Shown: one piece after another, positions 5,280 through 12,356 of the stretch
Layout: each line of letters begins with the position of its first letter
How positions within the stretch are numbered: the first letter of the stretch is position 1
Assembly: GCA_016839875.1 (NCBI GenBank)
Contig: JAEOTK010000318.1
Span: forward strand, 1-20,601
Direction: 5' to 3'
DNA length: 20,601 nt
Source of the DNA: Candidatus Heimdallarchaeota archaeon
Lineage (GTDB): Archaea > Asgardarchaeota > Heimdallarchaeia > Heimdallarchaeales > Heimdallarchaeaceae
Made by a program: the position numbers and the translations under genes
The notes under the pieces: model-generated
Seen by the model: only the letters and a program-made list of their open reading frames with translations
Told to the model about the DNA's origin: nothing
The model's database searches: none

Positions 5280-6905
5280 TTAGTAGTCTTCGTCCATACC
5301 GCCACCAGGTGGACCACCAGGCATTCCTCCGCCTGATAGTTCTTTAGCTGCGATAACATCATCTATTCGAAGTATCATTTCTGCTGCTTCTGATGCACTA
5401 GTTATTGCCTGTTTCTTGACTGATATAGGTTCCCAAACTTGAAGTTTAGCCATATCATCAACTTTAGCTTTAAATGGATTTACGCCGAATACACTTCCAT
5501 TCTTAGAATGTTGAACATGTAATTCAGAAATCACATCTATTGGATCAAGTCCAGCATTTTCAGCAAGTGTTCTTGGAATAATCTCCATCGCTTTGGCGAA
5601 TTTCTCAATAGACAGTTGAACTTTGCTTGAATGACCCATAGCGAATTCCCCTAGTTTTTGACTAATTCTGATTTCAGGGGCTCCACCTCCAGGTACAACT
5701 TTCTTGTCATGAATAACTTGACGAACAACGCATAAAGCATCATGAATAGATCTATCAGCTTCGTCAACTATCATTTCTGTACCACCGCGAATGATAATAG
5801 AAACAGCTTTTGGATTGTCACAACCTGTGACGAAAATCATGTTATCATCACTTATAGCTCTTTCTTCAGCTAGTTGAGCTTTTCCTAAGTATTTCTCAAC
5901 GTCGTCTAAGCTTGTGGTAATTTGAGCACCAGTTGCTCTAGATAATTTCTCCATATCGCTTTTCTTGATTCTTCGAACAGCTGAGATATTGTTTTTGGCA
6001 AGATAGTGTTGAACAATGTCATCAATACCCTTTTGACATAAAACAACGTTTGCTCCAGATGCGATGATCTTATCAGCCATCTCTTTGAGCATCTCATGTT
6101 CATTGTCTAAAAATGCTTGAATTTGATCAGGACTGGTGATGTTGATTTTAGCATCAATCTCTGTTTTACTTAATTCAAGTCCTTTATCCAAAAGTAGAAT
6201 TTTGGCACCTGATACTTTCTTTGGCATATCAGCATGAACAAATTCTTTGTCCAGAATAATACCGTCGATAAGTTCAGTATCAGTTAAGCTTCCACCCTTT
6301 TTCTTTTGAATTTGGATGTTATCGATATCAGCATGCATTTCACCATTTTTTTCTTCTGAAATAGCTTTTACTGCTTTAACAACAACCTTAGAGATTGAAT
6401 CTTTTTCACCACTGACAATTTTAGAAGACATAGAAGTCTGTGCTACAAATCTGAGTATTTTCTCGTCTTCAAAAGTGACGTCTACTGCCATCTCTTTCAG
6501 AACTTCTTCTGCTTTAAATCTGGCAAGTTTGTAACCTTCAACAATAGAGCTTGGATGAATATCCATATCTAATAATTCTTCAGCTTGTTTTAGCAATTCA
6601 CCAGCAATTACAACAACACTTGTTGTACCATCACCGGTTTCTTGATCTTGTGTTTTTGCTAAGTCAATAACGAATTTAGCTGCAGGATGGCTTACCTCAA
6701 TTTCTTTGAGGATTGTTGCACCATCATTTGTTACAGTTGTGTCTCCAAAGTTGTCAATAAGCATTTTATCCATTCCTTTGGGACCTAGAGCTGATCGAAT
6801 TGCTTCAGAAACAGCTCTTGCTGCAGTGATGTTATTTCTTTGAGCGTCTTTACCACGAGTTCTTTCTGTTCCTTCTTTAAGAATATAAACAGGTGTTCCA
6901 TACAT
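5280..6905 (-). CDS. thsA: Thermosome subunit (group II chaperonin, CCT/TRiC-like)
   Basis: A 541-residue ATP-dependent group II chaperonin subunit, normally assembled as a double ring of eight or nine subunits per ring that encloses and folds cytosolic proteins. The equatorial ATP site shows GPKGMDKML (41-49), NDGATILK (60-67) and GDGTTS with the catalytic Asp (91-96), and VVPGGGAPE near residues 403-411. The apical domain with its helical lid lies in the middle third. The C-terminus ends in the typical Gly/Met-rich tail (GGGMPGGPPGGGMDEDY). Length and motifs are complete, with no sign of decay. Only one subunit gene is in the window; others may lie elsewhere, so the alpha/beta label is not meaningful. 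It is transcribed divergently from the GTPase gene across a roughly 300-bp regulatory gap. Confidence 0.96.
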   Translation of the reverse strand: MYGTPVYILKEGTERTRGKDAQRNNITAARAVSEAIRSALGPKGMDKMLIDNFGDTTVTNDGATILKEIEVSHPAAKFVIDLAKTQDQETGDGTTSVVVIAGELLKQAEELLDMDIHPSSIVEGYKLARFKAEEVLKEMAVDVTFEDEKILRFVAQTSMSSKIVSGEKDSISKVVVKAVKAISEEKNGEMHADIDNIQIQKKKGGSLTDTELIDGIILDKEFVHADMPKKVSGAKILLLDKGLELSKTEIDAKINITSPDQIQAFLDNEHEMLKEMADKIIASGANVVLCQKGIDDIVQHYLAKNNISAVRRIKKSDMEKLSRATGAQITTSLDDVEKYLGKAQLAEERAISDDNMIFVTGCDNPKAVSIIIRGGTEMIVDEADRSIHDALCVVRQVIHDKKVVPGGGAPEIRISQKLGEFAMGHSSKVQLSIEKFAKAMEIIPRTLAENAGLDPIDVISELHVQHSKNGSVFGVNPFKAKVDDMAKLQVWEPISVKKQAITSASEAAEMILRIDDVIAAKELSGGGMPGGPPGGGMDEDY

Positions 6906-7213
6906 TTGTTTTTAGCCTCACTCTAGTAATGTTTTAGTGTAAATTTCATTTCTGATTTCAATTCATTGATATATAATTGTTGCGGTTTTATAAAAAAAGA
7001 AAAACCAAGTTGCGAATGTTTGTCCTAATGAATAATCTGATTAAATGTTTGAAATCATCTTTTTCTCATCTTAATTTTCAATCAAATGCGTTATTTCTAT
7101 TGCGGATAACTAGTTCAGAATGTTTTTATAAGTTCTCGACATAAATATTTATAGGGGATTTCTGGCGATTCATAATATAAGAGTGTATGAATTAACAGTA
7201 GATGTGAAGGCAA
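6906..7213. promoter_or_regulatory. Divergent promoter region, thermosome / GTPase
   Basis: This is the only gap over 300 bp in the window. For the thermosome, the minus strand has TTATATATC (6969-6977) about 65 bases before the start, preceded by a CCGCAAC BRE-like element, and a second candidate TTTTTTATAAAACC (6984-6997). For the GTPase, the plus strand has AATATTTATAGG (7144-7155). The hexamer GTTGCG appears twice (6979-6984 and 7011-7016), flanking the second thermosome TATA candidate. The middle (7020-7130) is A/T-rich, with no open frame or RNA motif that I can support. Heat-shock control of the chaperonin is expected biologically, but no known operator is recognised. Confidence 0.5.
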
Positions 7214-7261
7214 TTGTTGGGGTCTAATCAAAACGATAGTTGGACACTGTCCAGTAGAGAT

Positions 7262-8197
7262 ATGAATGTCTCTATTGCTGGTTTAGATGGAGTAGGTAAG
7301 ACTTCAATAGTTAACAAGCTTCTACGAGAAGAAATTTCTGAGACATATTCTACTTTTGGTATCAATCAAGAAATAGTCAAAATCAATGGACTTAGGTTAG
7401 GTTTGACCGATTTGGGTGGGAAAGAGCCTTTCAGAAAATCCCTTTGGCGTAGTTATATTTCTAAGTCCGACGCCCTGATTTATGTTGTTGATGCTACTAA
7501 AAAAGAAACCATAGATGAATCCAAAAATTGGTTTGTTCGTGCTCTTAAGTGGATCAAAAGAGATTCCCCTATTCTTATTTTGATAAACGTATGGGACAAA
7601 CCGATTGATGAGAAATCTGTTGAATCTATCTCTAAAATGTTCAAGTCCCCAAATAATTTGCATGACATAGATTGTTTCTTAATCTCCCCAATTACAGGTG
7701 AAAATCTTAATAAAACATTTAACTGGCTCGCAAACGCAATTATTTCTAATCTAGTTAGCGCTGGAATCGCAGTTGATTACTTTGTTGCCTATATTAAAAC
7801 CGATGAAGGTATTGTTGAAGCAAGAATTAGAACCCCGAATGTTGAAATTATGGATAAGGGTATCTTTCCAGTCATAAGATACAAATTTGCTTCTAGTGAT
7901 GAATCAATATTGGAATATATGCGGTTAAGTGGAAGACAAATTGTAATGGCAGCAGATGAGCAAACATCTTGTTGGCTTGTAACAACAAAAAGCGAAGAAT
8001 TCAAAGGTTCAAATCTACTCATGAAATTGCTTACAGAGTTTGTAAAAGAAATTCATGGATTAAGAACTGAAAAAGGAGAAAAACTTTCAGAATCTGATTT
8101 AACAAGTTACCTAGTAAGATACATGATTGATAATCAAACATTCTGGTCTGAAACACAACAACCAATGTTTGAGATTTCTGTAATTGATAGCTTGTGA
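7262..8197 (+). CDS. Divergent Arf-like small GTPase with C-terminal extra domain
   Basis: The first 170 residues are a Ras-superfamily G domain closest to the Arf/Sar group. Numbering from the alternative TTG start at 7214: P-loop GLDGVGKT (23-30), switch I threonine T47 in STFG, switch II DLGGKEPFR (66-74) followed by LWRSY, which matches the Arf DVGGQ...LWRHY pattern. Two key positions differ: the catalytic Gln is Lys70, and the guanine-specificity motif NKxD is NVWD (125-128). The last 140 residues form a mixed alpha/beta domain (strands near 188-206 and 243-256, helices after), possibly longin- or roadblock-like, but this is inferred from pattern only. There is no TM segment or CaaX box. 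I prefer ATG at 7262 because it places Met just before strand 1; TTG at 7214 would add 16 polar residues. Confidence 0.82.
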   Translation: MNVSIAGLDGVGKTSIVNKLLREEISETYSTFGINQEIVKINGLRLGLTDLGGKEPFRKSLWRSYISKSDALIYVVDATKKETIDESKNWFVRALKWIKRDSPILILINVWDKPIDEKSVESISKMFKSPNNLHDIDCFLISPITGENLNKTFNWLANAIISNLVSAGIAVDYFVAYIKTDEGIVEARIRTPNVEIMDKGIFPVIRYKFASSDESILEYMRLSGRQIVMAADEQTSCWLVTTKSEEFKGSNLLMKLLTEFVKEIHGLRTEKGEKLSESDLTSYLVRYMIDNQTFWSETQQPMFEISVIDSL

Positions 8198-8233
8198 AAT
8201 GCCTAAATCGTCTTTTATTACAATTGAACAATA

Positions 8234-8246
8234 GGGTTAAATACTT
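8234..8246 (+). promoter_or_regulatory. BRE/TATA promoter of hisS
   Basis: GGGTTAAATACTT lies about 35 bases before the hisS ATG. The GGTTAAATA core also occurs twice on the minus strand in the 18394-18505 gap, which suggests a common core promoter form in this genome. Confidence 0.5.
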
Positions 8247-8274
8247 CTCAAGATTTCTTTTTTTTGATTAACGA

Positions 8275-9774
8275 ATGGACTCTGAACTCAAGGAAATTCT
8301 GAAAGGAATAAAAGGCTTTAGAGATTTTTATCCCGAAGATTATGCTGAAATTAAGAAAATATTGGATATTATGCATGTTATCTCCCGTAAGTTTGGTTAT
8401 GAAGAATATGAAGGTCCTTCTGTTGAATTCGCAAAACTGATAGAACACAAATCTGGTCAAGCCCTAGTAGATGAAACTTATAGATTGTTTGACAGAGAAA
8501 ATAGAAAACTTGTTCTTCGTCCAGAACAAACTCCTACTCTTGCAAGACTTATTGCAAACCAACATCAAAGATACCCAAAACCTATGAGATGGTACACAAT
8601 CCCACGGATTTTTAGAGATGAAACTCCTCAAAGAGGTAGAGTCAAAGAACATTTCCAGTATAACGCAGATATAATAGGTGTAGATCATGTTGCTGCCGAT
8701 GCTGAGATTATTGCTTTGACAACCAATATTATTAGAACAGCTGGATTGAAAGAGGATGAATTCATCTGCACAATAAACAGTAGAGAGTTCGTTCAAGGTT
8801 TTCTAGACCATCTAAAGATAGATAATCAAGTAGAAGTAATTAGAGTAATTGATTCTCGAGAGAAGTACTTACAGAATTACATTAAGAATGAATTGACTCA
8901 ACAGGGAGTTAAAAAAGATAAAGCTGATGACTTATCCTTAATCTTCAGAACTATCTGGATGCAAGATCCTGAATTGAAGAATGTTGGGAAGAAATTACTT
9001 GATGATTCAACAACAGCACCTATTGCTAAGAAACTAGATGAAATTGCAGAAACTGTAATAAAAAAAGCACTGCTGAGCGTAGGATTAACAGAATTCCAAG
9101 CAGACCAAATATACAAATTTGCATCAATCAAGGATACTCCAAAGGAATTCATTGAGAGAATCAGGAGTGAGATCGATTTAGGAGAAAAAGCTCTAGAAGC
9201 TTTACAAAAGATGTCAGAACTTGCTGATTATTTGGAAATATTCAATGTTATCCATAACTGTGTTTATGATGCTTCAATTGCCAGAGGATTAGAATATTAT
9301 ACTGGGATAGTTTACGAATTCTTCGATAGAACAGGATCAGTTGTTAGGACTATTGCTGGTGGTGGGAGATATGATCAACTTGTTGATAGCTTTGGTGGCG
9401 GTCTTATCCCATGCACAGGTATTGGTATGGGAGAAACAGTCTTACTCTCGATTCTTCAACAACTTGGAAGAACTGGAGAATATACTCATCCTGCTAAAGT
9501 ATATGTTGCTCCAATATCCAAAGATGTTTACAACGAAACAGCAGAGATTGTTAATATGCTAAGAGATGAGTTTGAAATTATATTTAATCCATTTGGGTGG
9601 AATTTAAAGAAGCAATTGCAAGATGCTAGTACAAGAAACATTCCATTAATGGTGATTGTTGGAAAAAGAGATCTGGATGAGAAAAAAGTAACATTACAGG
9701 ATTTAGATACTGAAGAGAAAAAAACTGTAGAAATATCAAAGCTCATTTCAGAAATTAAGAAGAAAATCAACTAG
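8275..9774 (+). CDS. hisS: Histidine--tRNA ligase (HisRS)
   Basis: A 499-residue class II aminoacyl-tRNA synthetase that charges tRNA-His in the cytoplasm. The catalytic domain shows LRPEQTPTLAR (81-91), motif 2 around PRIFRDETPQRGR (110-122) with R114, the HisRS-specific motif ARGLEYYTGIVYEF (336-349) and GGGRYD (362-367); the motif 3 region GTGIG-like sequence follows (CTGIGMGE, 380-387). The anticodon-binding alpha/beta domain begins near 407. The insertion between motif 2 and the HisRS-specific motif (about 185-325) is helical and longer than in bacterial enzymes, giving a length close to the eukaryotic proteins. This replaces LRPEGT of many relatives with LRPEQT. ATG at 8275 is the first in frame and matches the expected N-terminus (LKGIKGFRDFYPED-like). 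Confidence 0.95.
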   Translation: MDSELKEILKGIKGFRDFYPEDYAEIKKILDIMHVISRKFGYEEYEGPSVEFAKLIEHKSGQALVDETYRLFDRENRKLVLRPEQTPTLARLIANQHQRYPKPMRWYTIPRIFRDETPQRGRVKEHFQYNADIIGVDHVAADAEIIALTTNIIRTAGLKEDEFICTINSREFVQGFLDHLKIDNQVEVIRVIDSREKYLQNYIKNELTQQGVKKDKADDLSLIFRTIWMQDPELKNVGKKLLDDSTTAPIAKKLDEIAETVIKKALLSVGLTEFQADQIYKFASIKDTPKEFIERIRSEIDLGEKALEALQKMSELADYLEIFNVIHNCVYDASIARGLEYYTGIVYEFFDRTGSVVRTIAGGGRYDQLVDSFGGGLIPCTGIGMGETVLLSILQQLGRTGEYTHPAKVYVAPISKDVYNETAEIVNMLRDEFEIIFNPFGWNLKKQLQDASTRNIPLMVIVGKRDLDEKKVTLQDLDTEEKKTVEISKLISEIKKKIN

Positions 9775-9777
9775 CAG

Positions 9778-9815
9778 CTGTTTTGATTTCTCTATCTTCT
9801 ATTGAAACAAAACAG
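9778..9815. repeat. 8-bp inverted repeat between hisS and the TPR-like gene
   Basis: CTGTTTTG (9778-9785) and CAAAACAG (9808-9815) are exact inverse complements with a 22-nt loop. The left arm follows the hisS stop and the right arm ends where the next gene's TATA-like GATTTATTACC begins. It could be a 3'-end hairpin for hisS or an operator. Confidence 0.4.
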
Positions 9816-9825
9816 ATTTATTACC
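9815..9825 (+). promoter_or_regulatory. TATA-like element of the 530-aa gene
   Basis: GATTTATTACC is centred about 18-20 bases before the ATG at 9838, so the transcript would start at or just after the ATG: a leaderless mRNA or a start slightly downstream (Met3). Confidence 0.35.
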
Positions 9826-9837
9826 TTTTTTTACTGA

Positions 9838-11430
9838 ATGTCAATGACTGTAGTGCTTCATAATTATCTTAAGACTCTTAAACCACCTAATTTAGTTGAA
9901 AGAGTAAAAGATACAAAGCTGTTTCAGGAGCTACTTTCTCATCTAGATTTAGATAAGACTCTTTCAATTCAAGACTTTGCTGAGTATATGCTGACTGAAA
10001 GCAAGAAGCTTTTCAATAAAGAATTAAGAAAAGAAGGATTGATTATCTTAAAATCTGTTAAATCATTACTTTCTCTAGTACCAAAGAAGTTGCATGTCAT
10101 TTTTTATCTTCAACTAGCAGATTCATTTCTATTAGCCAATGACTATGAAGGCGCTAGAAAATCTGTCGTAAAAGCTGATGCTATTGCATCAAAACTTGAT
10201 GACCCAAGATTGAAAATCAGAATTTTCAATATGATGTTCATTATTCATCGAACTGTAGGCAAAGATAAAGCAATGGGTTATTTATTGAAATCAAGAGAAA
10301 TTGCAGAAAAACATGATTTCTATGAGAATATTGTTTTTTGTGATGTTAATATTGGTTTAATGCATTTTTATAAGGAAGAATTCAGTAAAGCAGCAGAACG
10401 ATGTAAGAACATTATGGATCTTATATCAGAGAAACCTTATCCAAATGAGAAATTATTGATGCCTACAGATTATTTTCTTCAGCTTTTTTCAGAAAATCCT
10501 AGTTTGGTGGTAGTATCAAAGAATAAGGATACAATTATTAAGGGCGTTAATGTTGTTCTGAGGACACTTAAGCTGTTAAAAAATGATTATGAAGCGACCA
10601 GAAGAATATCAATCCTTTCAAGTTTTCTAAAACTTTCTGAGGAACTCGTACAACCTGCACTAGACGAAATAGAAGCTTTTGTTGAAGATTTACCACCTTC
10701 GAAGAGACCATTGTATTTTTCAGCTTTAGCCAGTGGAATATCTAATTACAAAGAGTATCAATTTTCTTTGATGTATTTCGAAAAAGCTCTGGAGTTTGTT
10801 AAGCACTTAAGCGATACTGAACAACGAAGAATCAGAAAAGGTTATGCCTATTCACTTTCTAGTATTTTGGGAATATCAATGCTATACGACTTAGCTTCAT
10901 CTCCTCAAACCACTCAAAACCTAAAAAACATGAGTCTTGAAATCAGTTCAACTTCTTTATTAGGAGAAAAGGAAAAACGAGTAGATTATAGAAATGCTGT
11001 AGTAGATTCAGATTCAGTATTCTCTATCGACACTAATTTTCTTAAGGATAGAATATTAGAGAGCATCAAAGATAGGTACGTTGTTAAAAAGAATATTGAG
11101 AAATTCATCTATCAGAAATCGAGAGAAGACATCTTAGAAAACCTTGAACTATTTACAATAAATGCAATTACACAAGAGGATGGAATTACTTCTCTCCTTT
11201 TTGCAGGAACTACAATGTCAGAAAAGGATCTAAAGAAACACAAGAAGGTTTTTTCTGGATACCAAATAATAGGTCAAATTATTCCTGATTCTTTCAAATC
11301 AAAGAAGCATTTGGAAGATTACACTATCAGCTTCATCTATGACTTAGTCAGAGCTCCTCAAAGATTCAAGAATCTTGAAATTTTAACCAACAGCGATAAA
11401 ATAGAAGTAACTTTTACACCCTTCTTCTAA
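9838..11430 (+). CDS. TPR-like helical-repeat protein, function unknown
   Basis: A 530-residue soluble protein that I do not recognise. Residues 60-200 read as tetratricopeptide-like helix pairs (YLQLADSFLLANDYEGARKS at 90-109, then similar units near 126-157 and 165-195), and another unit lies near 290-322 (FSLMYFEKALEFVKHL). The last 140 residues (about 390-530) are different: mixed alpha/beta, with several short hydrophobic strands (TSLLFAGTT, YQIIGQIIP), and may form a separate domain. There is no signal peptide, TM segment or zinc motif. TPR arrays followed by a C-terminal module recall proteasome-lid/COP9-type (PCI) subunits only in general layout; I see no PCI signature. It ends 14 bases from the stop of the convergent TPR gene. 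Confidence 0.75.
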   Translation: MSMTVVLHNYLKTLKPPNLVERVKDTKLFQELLSHLDLDKTLSIQDFAEYMLTESKKLFNKELRKEGLIILKSVKSLLSLVPKKLHVIFYLQLADSFLLANDYEGARKSVVKADAIASKLDDPRLKIRIFNMMFIIHRTVGKDKAMGYLLKSREIAEKHDFYENIVFCDVNIGLMHFYKEEFSKAAERCKNIMDLISEKPYPNEKLLMPTDYFLQLFSENPSLVVVSKNKDTIIKGVNVVLRTLKLLKNDYEATRRISILSSFLKLSEELVQPALDEIEAFVEDLPPSKRPLYFSALASGISNYKEYQFSLMYFEKALEFVKHLSDTEQRRIRKGYAYSLSSILGISMLYDLASSPQTTQNLKNMSLEISSTSLLGEKEKRVDYRNAVVDSDSVFSIDTNFLKDRILESIKDRYVVKKNIEKFIYQKSREDILENLELFTINAITQEDGITSLLFAGTTMSEKDLKKHKKVFSGYQIIGQIIPDSFKSKKHLEDYTISFIYDLVRAPQRFKNLEILTNSDKIEVTFTPFF

Positions 11431-11444
11431 TTGAATGATTCTTA

Positions 11445-12239
11445 CTAAAACATCGAAATAATAGAATCTTTTAAGCGTTGAATTTTATCTGATGAATAAC
11501 GTGCATCTTTCATGTGAATGACAGCTTTGTTCATGAAATCTTTAGCTTTTGATTTTTTACCTATTTCAAAATAAATTCGACCTATCAGAATTAATAATGT
11601 GATAACTGTGTCACCGTCTTTCTTCTTGGAATAATAATTGAGGGCATTGGATAGGATTTTCAATGCTTCGTCGAATTTTGATTGGGAAACTAACACATGT
11701 CCAAGGTCTAGTTCAGTTTCAGCTTTTTTAGCATCCTTCTTTAGTTTCTTATAGATAGTAATTGCATTAGTATATGCATTAACTATGTGCATTGGTTTGG
11801 AAGAACCTGCATCTAAACTTATTTGGTAAGTATTTGCTAGCTCTCTCCATGTATCAGCTATTTTTTCTAAATTATTCAGTTTCTTAAAGACTTCAATAGC
11901 TTCTGATAGGTATTGTTTGCTAGATTTGAATTCACCTTGATTTCTGTAAATCTCTCCCAGAGATAAAGCACATTCTCCCACTCTCTTTATATTATTGATT
12001 TGTTTGTATCTTGTTAATGCGTGGGAAAACATTTGTCTTGCTTGACTAAATTGGTTTAAGTTGTAGTAAGCTTCACCTAAAAAGAAAAAGCTTTCAGCTG
12101 ATTGTTTATCATCTCCCAAAGTAGAGTACATTTCTTGAGCATAAATTAGATCTCTAATGCAATTTTGATAATTCCCTTTAAAGAAATCATCTTTACCTCT
12201 TAAGAAATAGAATTTTGCACTAGATTCATGCTCATTCAT
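11445..12239 (-). CDS. Tetratricopeptide repeat protein
   Basis: A 264-residue protein made almost entirely of TPR units of about 34-40 residues. Clear helix pairs lie near 8-40 (GKDDFFKGNYQNCIRDLIYA), 48-80 (FLGEAYYNLNQFSQARQMFS), 88-120 (SLGEIYRNQGEFKSSKQYLS), 128-165, 172-203 (DLGHVLVSQSKFDEALKILS) and 211-243. The G-x-x-Y-x-x-x-G/N-x-F-x-x-A pattern is well kept. Such proteins are protein-protein adaptors; the partner is unknown. There is no signal peptide. The leader on the minus strand contains GGGGTAAG just before the start, a possible weak ribosome-binding site. It is downstream of, and co-directional with, the 599-aa gene, but a pyrimidine-rich stretch and a new TATA region (about 12290-12300) suggest separate transcripts. 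Confidence 0.85.
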   Translation of the reverse strand: MNEHESSAKFYFLRGKDDFFKGNYQNCIRDLIYAQEMYSTLGDDKQSAESFFFLGEAYYNLNQFSQARQMFSHALTRYKQINNIKRVGECALSLGEIYRNQGEFKSSKQYLSEAIEVFKKLNNLEKIADTWRELANTYQISLDAGSSKPMHIVNAYTNAITIYKKLKKDAKKAETELDLGHVLVSQSKFDEALKILSNALNYYSKKKDGDTVITLLILIGRIYFEIGKKSKAKDFMNKAVIHMKDARYSSDKIQRLKDSIISMF

Positions 12240-12322
12240 AGATGCTTACCCCTAACCCATATCAAGGTTATTCATTCTAAAATTCGTTTTTTATATTAAA
12301 TAGTTTATAATAGTTTTATCCG

Positions 12323-12352
12323 CAAAAAGAAAATAAAAAGAAAGGAGGAAAT
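12323..12352 (-). terminator. Pyrimidine-rich terminator after the 599-aa gene
   Basis: The minus strand directly after the stop at 12357 contains TTTCCTCCTTTC, then TTTTTA, TTTTC and TTTTTG runs. This is consistent with archaeal intrinsic termination before the promoter of the TPR gene. Confidence 0.55.
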
Positions 12353-12356
12353 TGAT

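Noticed and set aside
5280..6905. Open frames inside the thermosome, hisS and other large genes on either strand
   Set aside because: They are out-of-frame shadows of strongly supported proteins, with low-complexity Ser/Phe/Ile-rich translations and no start signals.
9838..11430. Proteasome-lid or COP9-type (PCI) subunit
   Set aside because: Only the general layout of helical repeats plus C-terminal module is similar. I see no winged-helix PCI signature.
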